Below the pieces are notes generated by a model. That model was not told the DNA's origin, did no database searches, and was given only the letters and a program-made list of their open reading frames with translations. A stretch of DNA of 64,000 nucleotides from Paenibacillus_F chitinolyticus_A (GTDB taxonomy: Bacteria; Bacillota; Bacilli; Paenibacillales; NBRC-103111), in assembly GCF_045038035.1 (NCBI RefSeq), contig NZ_CP173427.1, forward strand, positions 4,526,001-4,590,000, written 5' to 3'. Positions within the stretch are counted from its first letter, which is position 1. Every line of letters starts with the position of its first letter. Positions 8,012-14,176 of the stretch are shown here, piece by piece. A program made the position numbers and the translations under genes.

Positions 8012-8413
8012 TTAATTCTTATCTTGATTCGAATGTTTCAGTTGGGCGATGACTTCCTTGATTTTTTCGGGAAGAGGAAGACCGAGCCGGCCATAATTTT
8101 CCGTAATGGAAATTAGCTCATTGACCAGATAGAAATAAAGAGCGGCATTCATCACGACGCTGCTGCCAATGAGCATGTCCATCCGGTGTCCCAACAAAAT
8201 GATGAGCAGCATGAGCCCCTTCTTGGCGAGACCCCAGAAGCCGATATTGCTGTTCAGCCCGGACTTTTCTTTCAGAGAGGCCGCAACACCGGTTACATAG
8301 TCGATTGCGATAGCCACGAGGAAGAAACCCAGTAATTCGGACCACCCTCCAAACGCATACGTAACGAGCGAGGCGCCGAAAGCCGCCAAACTACCGAAAA
8401 TCGTTTGGTTCAT
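8012..8413 (-). CDS. Phage-holin-family small membrane protein
   Basis: A 133-residue protein with about three membrane helices. The segment AIAIDYVTGVAASLKEK followed by GLAKKGLMLLIILLGHRMD matches the toxin-secretion/lysis holin family 4 (TcdE/BhlA-like). The ATG at 8413 is chosen because AAAGGAGGG stands 7 bases before it. Chromosomal members outside prophages may help export or wall turnover. It is next to a secreted NlpC/P60 wall hydrolase on the same strand (132-base gap), and no other phage genes are near. Role beyond the family is inference. Confidence 0.85.
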   Translation of the reverse strand: MNQTIFGSLAAFGASLVTYAFGGWSELLGFFLVAIAIDYVTGVAASLKEKSGLNSNIGFWGLAKKGLMLLIILLGHRMDMLIGSSVVMNAALYFYLVNELISITENYGRLGLPLPEKIKEVIAQLKHSNQDKN

Positions 8414-8545
8414 CTTAATCCCTCCTTTCTCTACCATTCTATGAATCCGGCAGTAGAAAGGAACGACGCTTGGCTAGTGCTTACAAATAAAAATAAAAAA
8501 CCGCCCGGTGGCACCCGGACGGCATAAAAATTACCATTTGTATGA

Positions 8546-9400
8546 TTACATGACGCGTTTGGCTCCAACATAACGAGAGCCCCAGTAAGCGCTGCCCAAG
8601 CTGTCCACTTTCACTCCATCATCTGTCGCGGAAATGAATTTGTCAGCCCCTACGTAAATACCCACATGCTGCATTTTGGAATTGCTTGCGAAGAATACAA
8701 GATCGCCCGGCTGAGGGTTGGATACTTTAACCCCTGCGCTGGCATACATACTTGCAGAAGATCTAGGCAGGTCTACCCCGTTCTTATCGTACACATATTG
8801 CACAAATCCGGAGCAGTCAAATCCAGATGGCGAAGTACCGCCATACACGTAACGAACGCCTTTATATTTGTTGGCTGTTGCTACAATCGTATTTTCCTGC
8901 TGCGACTTCTGAGGCACGGTTGCATACCAAGCCGGGGAATGGTACTGACCATCGGCATCGAAAATTGCAATCGTATTCACATTATCCCATTGCACACGGA
9001 TAGCCAGTGAATCCGCCAGAAATCTCATCGGAACATAGACCGTATTGTTCAAAAACTGCGCTTTGCTCGGCAAGTCGATCTTCTTGCCGTCCACGAGAGC
9101 CTGGTTCTCCCCCGTAGTAAACGTAATCTTGTGGCCGTTCCCGGTCACCGAAATACTCATTTGAGCTCCTGCACGTTCCCATCCAATTTGTGCTCCCAAT
9201 TTCTCTGCAACAGGACGAAGCGGAATCATCAGGTTATTGCTGGAATCGATAAAAGGTGCAGTACCTTCGGTATTGACCAGTTGGTCGTTGACCTGCACTT
9301 TAGCGGAACGAGCGGCATTGGCATGAGCATCCGAAGCCGCGAATACACCGGCCGTCAGTACGGCGCATGAAACTACAACGCTTTGTACCCAAATCTTCAA
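8546..9400 (-). CDS. Secreted NlpC/P60 peptidoglycan endopeptidase with copper-amine-oxidase-like N-domain
   Basis: A 284-residue exported cysteine peptidase. Residues 1-28 are a signal peptide (ending near SDAHANA). Residues about 35-150 form a copper-amine-oxidase-N-like stalk (NNLMIPLRPVAEKLGA, VYVPMRFLADSL). Residues about 165-284 are NlpC/P60 with the catalytic Cys in SGFDCSGFVQYVY and the His in MQHVGIYVG. It cleaves stem peptides of the cell wall. The start is TTG with AAGGAGG upstream. A c-di-AMP riboswitch in the leader should shut it off when c-di-AMP is high. Confidence 0.93.
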   Translation of the reverse strand: MKIWVQSVVVSCAVLTAGVFAASDAHANAARSAKVQVNDQLVNTEGTAPFIDSSNNLMIPLRPVAEKLGAQIGWERAGAQMSISVTGNGHKITFTTGENQALVDGKKIDLPSKAQFLNNTVYVPMRFLADSLAIRVQWDNVNTIAIFDADGQYHSPAWYATVPQKSQQENTIVATANKYKGVRYVYGGTSPSGFDCSGFVQYVYDKNGVDLPRSSASMYASAGVKVSNPQPGDLVFFASNSKMQHVGIYVGADKFISATDDGVKVDSLGSAYWGSRYVGAKRVM

Positions 9401-9418
9401 AACGATTTTCCTCCTTGG

Positions 9419-9532
9419 GCCTCCGAGGTTAGTTGACGGGTTCGGGAAAGAGGTTCCCTAGCTTGCAGAATAACAGGCATTCACCCCAGAAATAAGTCCC
9501 CCGTACAGGTGCTTTGATTCACCGGATTCGGC
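9419..9532 (-). promoter_or_regulatory. c-di-AMP riboswitch (ydaO/yuaA class)
   Basis: Read on the minus strand the leader contains GCCGAATCCG, GGGGGAC, GGGGTGAAT, TAGGGAACCTC, CCCGAACCCGTCAACTAACC and a closing TCGGAGGC. These are the conserved blocks of the ydaO/yuaA aptamer in the right order. It ends about 10 bases before the ribosome site of the NlpC/P60 gene. This class senses cyclic di-AMP and normally switches off wall hydrolase and potassium-uptake genes. Confidence 0.93.
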
Positions 9533-9688
9533 TTTTGTATAAATTGTGTCAAAGACACTCCTAGAAAGGTTAACATAATTTACATAATCGGACAACCCTT
9601 TTTGTTGTGTCTATTTTGTAACAAATCCCGGATAAAATTCCTCCCTCTAAACAAAACTAATGAAAACGCCATTAGAGGAGGGTTTCCC

Positions 9689-10732
9689 ATGAAACGTGCA
9701 GCCCTGGCTGTCTCATCCGCCATTTTGCTGGCCTTCGTCTCCGCATGCTCTCCGGCAAAGCTGCCCGGCGAGGGCTCGGCCTCTTCCCGGCTGGACGAAA
9801 ACCGTTTTATCCCGCACACTCTAAGCGAAGATCCAGGTCCGTCATCCGCACCCGGTCCAGCCAAATTCCAGCCTGCGAAAATTCCGGCGATCAAGGAAAA
9901 AACAGCCGCCGCTCCTTCCTTATCACCGACAGCCCCGGTTCCTGCGCTTTCCGTGCCCGAAAAAAAACATAAAACCGCTGCCGCTCCCAAAACGGAAACG
10001 AAAAAGAAAGACGTACCCGTTCAGAAACATCAGCAGGAAGCGAATGCCCTTCAGAAAACGGAGCAGCGGAAGCTGAGCTTAGCCGAGATTCATCACAAAT
10101 ACCCGGCGGTTTTCCGGATGAGAGGAACCTCCCAAGGAAAAAAAATCGCGCTCACGTTCGATGACGGGCCTGATCTCAAATATACCCCGCAAGTGCTCGA
10201 TATTCTGAAAAATCATCAGGTGAAAGCGACCTTTTTCGTGATAGGCAGCCGCGCTCAGGCACATCCCGAGATTATCCGCCGGATGGTGCGGGAAGGGCAT
10301 ATCGTGGGCAACCACTCGTACAGCCATCCTTTTATGCCCAAACTGACCGCCTCTGAATTTTCTGCGCAAATTATGCGTACCCAAGAGGTCATCAAACCGT
10401 TGACCGGGTATACGCCCAGACTGGTGCGGCCTCCTTACGGCGCCATCAATGAAGAGCAGGTGCGCTGGATGTCCGACCATCACCTGCTGGCCGTAAACTG
10501 GGACGTGGATTCCCTCGACTGGAAAGGACTCTCCGGTAAGCAGGTATACCACAATATTGTGGACAACGCCCGGGCCGGTTCGGTCATTCTGCAGCACAGC
10601 GCGGGAGGAAACGACAAGCACGATCTCAGCGGTACGGTCACGGCCCTTCCCGATTTGATCCGTTCCTTGAAATCGAGCGGATACAAGCTGGTCACGATTC
10701 CGGAGCTGATGGGAATTTCCAAGGATTTATAA
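9689..10732 (+). CDS. Lipoprotein polysaccharide deacetylase (NodB domain)
   Basis: A 347-residue protein with a lipobox (FVSAC, Cys at about residue 20), then a roughly 120-residue Pro/Ala/Lys-rich linker, then a NodB domain from about residue 155. The domain shows KKIALTFDDGPD, HIVGNHSYSHPFMPKL and RPPYG, the metal and catalytic motifs of carbohydrate esterase family 4. It likely deacetylates GlcNAc or MurNAc in the wall or in an exported glycan, tethered to the outer face of the membrane. The ATG at 9689 has GAGGAGGG upstream. It is divergent from the riboswitch-controlled NlpC/P60 gene. Confidence 0.93.
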   Translation: MKRAALAVSSAILLAFVSACSPAKLPGEGSASSRLDENRFIPHTLSEDPGPSSAPGPAKFQPAKIPAIKEKTAAAPSLSPTAPVPALSVPEKKHKTAAAPKTETKKKDVPVQKHQQEANALQKTEQRKLSLAEIHHKYPAVFRMRGTSQGKKIALTFDDGPDLKYTPQVLDILKNHQVKATFFVIGSRAQAHPEIIRRMVREGHIVGNHSYSHPFMPKLTASEFSAQIMRTQEVIKPLTGYTPRLVRPPYGAINEEQVRWMSDHHLLAVNWDVDSLDWKGLSGKQVYHNIVDNARAGSVILQHSAGGNDKHDLSGTVTALPDLIRSLKSSGYKLVTIPELMGISKDL

Positions 10733-10734
10733 CG

Positions 10735-10770
10735 CAAAAAAGACGGGAGCATTCGCTCCCGTCTTCTTTA
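10735..10770. terminator. Bidirectional terminator between deacetylase and 3D-domain genes
   Basis: AGACGGGAGC pairs perfectly with GCTCCCGTCT around an ATTC loop, with A-tract before and T-rich tract after. Confidence 0.9.
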
Positions 10771-10780
10771 CGGCTAATCG

Positions 10781-11746
10781 TTATTTAAGAATGTATACTT
10801 TCACACTTTGATAGCCAAAGTCGTTTACTTTGTCTTTAGAGCCCGGAACGAAGATATCGATCCGGTTGCCTTTGATCGCTCCGCCGATGTCCGTCGCTTT
10901 AGCGATCATTCCCTTGGCGGGAAGTCCCGGGAAAGCATAACCCGTTACATATACGGTGGAGCCGAGCGGAATTACATTCGGATCGACCGCGATCGTGCCG
11001 ACGGTCAGTTTGTTGCCGAAGTAGTCGATGCCGGCATATCCGCCGTTCTCGCTCGGGTCAGCGGAATAGGCCGATGCCTTGATATTCAGCACTTTTTTGT
11101 ATTGTACCTGTTTGCCTGCCGCGGTTGTCAGCGTCTGGCCGGATGCTGCGGAAGCCGATGCCGCTTTGGCGGCCGGTTTCTTAACGGCCTTCTTCTCCGC
11201 GCTTTTCTTCGGTTCGGGAGCCTGCGGCTTGCCGCTCTTTTGAAGAGCCTCCGAAGGTTTTATCGAGTCCGTCTGACTTGGCGAGGCCGACGCAAGCTGA
11301 ACTTTGGCCGGTTCCTGGGGCGGGACTTTTACCGTCGCTTTTAAAGCTTTAAGCTGCTCAAGGGCCGCTTCCCCCACTATTTTCAGCTCGCTGCCTGCCG
11401 GCAGGCTAAGCGGATCCGCATCGGGATTTAACGATAAGAGGTCAAGAACGTCCATATTCATCTGGGAAGCGAAGTTCCACATGGAATTTGGCTCGGATAG
11501 CACCAGGGTTTGATTTTCCGGTGTCACCAAAGATTGGGTAAGTTCCGAATCGGCTGCTTGTCCTGCAGGATCGGTCATACCGGCTGCAATCTCCTGATAA
11601 GATTTAGCCAGTTTCCAATACAACAGGCCGTCGTTTTTAGCCGCTTCCGTTTCAGCCGCTTGCGACTGGAATGCGGAAGATGCCGCCACCACTGCACCCA
11701 GCAGCAGAGTAGCGCATGTTTTTTTCCAATGATGCTTTAATGCCAT
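10781..11746 (-). CDS. Secreted 3D-domain protein with LysM-like segment (YocH/RlpA-like fold)
   Basis: A 321-residue protein with a signal peptide (cleavage near SSAFQSQA), a LysM-like segment at about 95-130 (WNFASQMNMDVLDLLSLNP), a low-complexity Lys/Ala/Pro linker, and a C-terminal 3D domain. The three conserved aspartates are seen in TIAVDPNVIPLG, IAKATDIGG and NRIDIFVPG. Such proteins act as lytic transglycosylase-like wall hydrolases or muropeptidases. The ATG at 11746 follows AGAAGGAG by 12 bases and lies after a c-di-AMP riboswitch, so it should respond with the NlpC/P60 gene. Confidence 0.9.
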   Translation of the reverse strand: MALKHHWKKTCATLLLGAVVAASSAFQSQAAETEAAKNDGLLYWKLAKSYQEIAAGMTDPAGQAADSELTQSLVTPENQTLVLSEPNSMWNFASQMNMDVLDLLSLNPDADPLSLPAGSELKIVGEAALEQLKALKATVKVPPQEPAKVQLASASPSQTDSIKPSEALQKSGKPQAPEPKKSAEKKAVKKPAAKAASASAASGQTLTTAAGKQVQYKKVLNIKASAYSADPSENGGYAGIDYFGNKLTVGTIAVDPNVIPLGSTVYVTGYAFPGLPAKGMIAKATDIGGAIKGNRIDIFVPGSKDKVNDFGYQSVKVYILK

Positions 11747-11773
11747 AGTTGATGTACGCTCCTTCTCGGTATT

Positions 11774-11937
11774 GCCTACGAGGTTAGTTGTCGGGTTCGG
11801 ACTGAGAAGTCGCCCACGCTGCTGCCAGCGATTCACCCCTATCGGACGCCGCAGTCATACACATACGGTTCCGAAGTAAATCATCCCCCGCACCTCATCC
11901 ACTCCTGGAAAATCCGGGAAGCAGAAGAAGTTTCGGC
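11774..11937 (-). promoter_or_regulatory. c-di-AMP riboswitch (ydaO/yuaA class), long variant
   Basis: The minus strand shows AGGGGTGAATCGC, TCCGAACCCGACAACTAACC and a closing TCGTAGGC, the same conserved blocks as at 9419-9532. A GCCGAAA 5' element at 11937-11931 can close the aptamer, with GGGGGAT following. The 5' half is about 50 bases longer than in the other copy and includes an extra CTTCGGAACCG segment. It precedes the 3D-domain gene. Confidence 0.85.
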
Positions 11938-12212
11938 TCTCTACACAAGCTATCACATACATCTTTAGAAACAAACACACACAAATTGGCAAAAAACAAC
12001 CTTTTCATTTTTTTAATCCACCGGTGAACCTGCCGTATAAAGCTGTTCCATCAAGCTTATTTGATGCTGCCCCGCCCTTTCGGCCGCTAAAACGCGAGAG
12101 AGAAAATTAACGCCGTTCTCACAACCGACTTATGTAATTCTCATTTGTTTCTCATAAAAGACATGGTTTCTTCACCATATACGCAGGTAATTCATCCCAT
12201 AGGAGGAAACCT

Positions 12213-12434
12213 TTATTTGGCGATTCGTTTCCTTTCTCTCGGCTTTTCTTCTATTTTCACGGCTGCCTGGCTTTGTACCGATTCTACAGTCGGTCTCTTC
12301 TTCCCCTCGTAAATATCATCGAAAGGACGAAACGGCACGTTATCGGACCGGTCGAATTCCTTCGGTTTGCGCAGGCCTAATGATGCCGCCAAAAGAACTA
12401 ACAAACCGATCAGCAGACTTAATGTGATCCCCAT
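12213..12434 (-). CDS. Small single-span membrane protein, 73 residues
   Basis: One N-terminal membrane helix (LSLLIGLLVLLAASLGL), then a charged tail with FRPFDDIYEGKKRP and a very basic end (KPRERKRIAK). AAGGAGGAGG lies a good distance from the ATG, which is strong support for translation. The family is not recognised. Its position between wall genes and cotJ makes an envelope or sporulation role possible, but that is only context. A 31-codon antisense frame with its own AGGAGG overlaps its end. Confidence 0.65.
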   Translation of the reverse strand: MGITLSLLIGLLVLLAASLGLRKPKEFDRSDNVPFRPFDDIYEGKKRPTVESVQSQAAVKIEEKPRERKRIAK

Positions 12435-12808
12435 AATAGCAGCCTCCTCCTTATTCCAACCTATAGGTTATGCTCTTCGATTTTTGCTAACTTATTCCAT
12501 TTTATCATACATATAGGTAAAATGTGGTATTTTTTAGCGAAAAAATGACGAATTTTTTAGGATTTTTCGTAGGCACGACATAATTTTTGTTCTATGCTCA
12601 GCTCCTAACAGCCACTCCGATAAGATCTCCACCATTTAAACAGACTGTTTACTTGTAACTTTTATATAAGTAAGACACTTTCAGAAGGGGAAACGTTCCG
12701 GAAAAATTAGAAATCTTATTCAATTTTTCCATATCTACTAAAATCGCCGGCTCGGTTATCTTAAAATGCCGAAAAAAGACGGGTTTCCCCGTCTTTTTGT
12801 TCAGGCCG
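12435..12808. other. AT-rich intergenic stretch upstream of the 73-residue gene and after cotJC
   Basis: No coding frame is supported. It contains a perfect 12-bp palindrome AACCTATAGGTT at 12458-12469 just before the ribosome site of the 73-residue gene, and the cotJC terminator at 12773-12798. The rest is AT-rich with nothing clear. Confidence 0.6.
12773..12798. terminator. Terminator downstream of cotJC
   Basis: AAAAAGACGGG pairs perfectly with CCCGTCTTTTT around TTTC. It works on both strands and follows cotJC on the minus strand. Confidence 0.9.
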
Positions 12809-13378
12809 CTAAAAAATTTTCTGGGCCGCCCTTTCGTCTTTAAGAATTTCTACCGCTTCGCGGAATCGCATCGAGTGGACGATCTCACGTTCACGCAGGA
12901 ATTTCAGCCCATCCTGGAGATCGACGTCGTCCGTCAGGTCAATGAGCCACTGATAGGTGGCGCGCGCCTTTTCTTCCGCCGCGATATCTTCGTACAGGTC
13001 GGCGATAGGATCGCCCTTGGCTTGAATGTAAGCTGCCGTCCACGGTGTGCCGGCCGCATTTTGGTAATACAAAGCCGAATCGTGGTTGACGTAATATTCG
13101 CCAAGGCCCGCGGCTTTCAGCTGATCGGGGGAAGCGTCTTTCGTAAGCTTGTAGATCATCGTGGCAATCATCTCCAGGTGAGCGAATTCCTCGGTCCCGA
13201 TATCATTCAGTACCCCGATTACTTTGTCCGGAATGGTGTAACGCTGGTTCAAGTAACGCAGCGCGGCAGCAAGTTCCCCGTCCGCACCCCCGTATTGCTC
13301 GATCAGAAGTTTGGCCATGTGCGGATCGCATTTGCTTACACGAACCGGATATTGCAGTTTTTTCTCGTAAATCCACAT
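12809..13378 (-). CDS. cotJC: Spore coat protein CotJC (manganese-catalase-like)
   Basis: A 189-residue ferritin-like, manganese-catalase-related protein. Metal-ligand motifs are visible in NDIGTEEFAHLEMIATMIY and AAEEKARATYQWLIDL. It is made in the mother cell and placed in the inner coat, where it may remove peroxide. Start ATG with TTAAGGAGA upstream. It is the third gene of cotJA-cotJB-cotJC, 77 bases after cotJB, and ends at a clear terminator. Length matches the family. Confidence 0.95.
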   Translation of the reverse strand: MWIYEKKLQYPVRVSKCDPHMAKLLIEQYGGADGELAAALRYLNQRYTIPDKVIGVLNDIGTEEFAHLEMIATMIYKLTKDASPDQLKAAGLGEYYVNHDSALYYQNAAGTPWTAAYIQAKGDPIADLYEDIAAEEKARATYQWLIDLTDDVDLQDGLKFLREREIVHSMRFREAVEILKDERAAQKIF

Positions 13379-13455
13379 TGGAATCCCCCGTCTCCTTAAG
13401 CATATCCGTGCATGATCTTCCGGCCAGACCGTTCATACAATTTCCTCTGCACACG

Positions 13456-13722
13456 CTACACCTGCCATGGCCAAGGTGTTTCGGCCCACTCCCAGGTCTG
13501 CTGCGGCAAGGAATTTTGCCCGTACTGAAGAAGCGGTCCGTACAAACACTCGTATTCCAGCGCGATTTGCTTCCGCTTTTGGGAAAATTCATTGAACTGC
13601 TGCAGAGCGTTCGCATCTTCGGGATGAGTGTCCAGGTACAAGGTCAGTTCGACCAATACGAAATCGGCCGCTTGCAGATCATGCAGAATCCGGTAATAAT
13701 TTTCATCCAGTTGTTTTTGCAT
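13456..13722 (-). CDS. cotJB: Spore coat protein CotJB
   Basis: An 88-residue helical protein: ENYYRILHDLQAADFVLVELTLYLDTHPEDANAL with a Trp-rich C-terminus (TWEWAETPWPW). This is the CotJB pattern. The ATG at 13722 has a GAGGGG ribosome site; the frame runs further upstream through cotJA sequence, but that extension is not real. It partners with CotJA and CotJC in the coat. The gap to cotJA is 38 bases. Confidence 0.93.
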   Translation of the reverse strand: MQKQLDENYYRILHDLQAADFVLVELTLYLDTHPEDANALQQFNEFSQKRKQIALEYECLYGPLLQYGQNSLPQQTWEWAETPWPWQV

Positions 13723-13760
13723 ACGGTTGTCTTTCCCCTCTCTTTCGCTTTCGGACCGGC

Positions 13761-13964
13761 TTAGCACCTGGGTTCGTAGCTGCTGTAAAGCTCCGGCCAA
13801 AGGGTACCGAGCTTCAAAGCCTCGTAAGGACTGAACTGCGGCAGGCACATGGGCTGGAACCGGATAAACAGATTCGGCGGAGTGACATACGTTTTGACAA
13901 GCTTCGGCGGACAGGGATCGAACGGCCCCACGAAGGGGTGATACATACGGACTTCAGGATACAA
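13761..13964 (-). CDS. cotJA: Spore coat associated protein CotJA
   Basis: A short proline-rich protein, about 67 residues from a TTG start at 13964, with YVTPPNLFIRFQPMCLPQFSPYEALKLGTLWPELY, where the YxxPQxxxxxFsp..EAL.xGTLWP.LY-type pattern marks CotJA. AAGGAGG stands 7 bases before this TTG. The frame is open to 14018, but the upstream ATG has no ribosome site. First gene of the cotJ operon, normally read by sigma-E in the mother cell; I could not point to a convincing sigma-E promoter. Confidence 0.88.
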   Translation of the reverse strand: MYPEVRMYHPFVGPFDPCPPKLVKTYVTPPNLFIRFQPMCLPQFSPYEALKLGTLWPELYSSYEPRC

Positions 13965-14052
13965 TGCGTTTCCTCCTTGTAACCGGTAATGGTGTGGCTC
14001 TGCAATACCATATGGCATCCGCCTAGGAGAGGTATGGGCGGGCGCCCAGATT

Positions 14053-14078
14053 TATAAAATAAAAGCGGAATAATCCGC
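14053..14078 (-). terminator. Terminator-like hairpin in the cotJ leader
   Basis: On the minus strand GCGGA pairs with TCCGC around TTAT and is followed by TTTTATTTTAT. It is upstream of cotJA, so it could attenuate the cotJ message if the promoter lies further upstream. Confidence 0.4.
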
Positions 14079-14176
14079 AAGATTGTCATCTCTATCGTCT
14101 CTATGAATATCCTATGATAGAAAGAGAGACGATCCGGGGAAAACTTTTTCCCTTTTAAAAAAAGGAGTGAGATGGC

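Noticed and set aside
12217..12312. 31-codon plus-strand frame with AGGAGG
   Set aside because: Antisense to the better supported 73-residue membrane protein; too short and without a known pattern.
13965..14176. Sigma-E promoter for cotJ
   Set aside because: Matches to the -35 and -10 consensus at proper spacing were too weak to assign.
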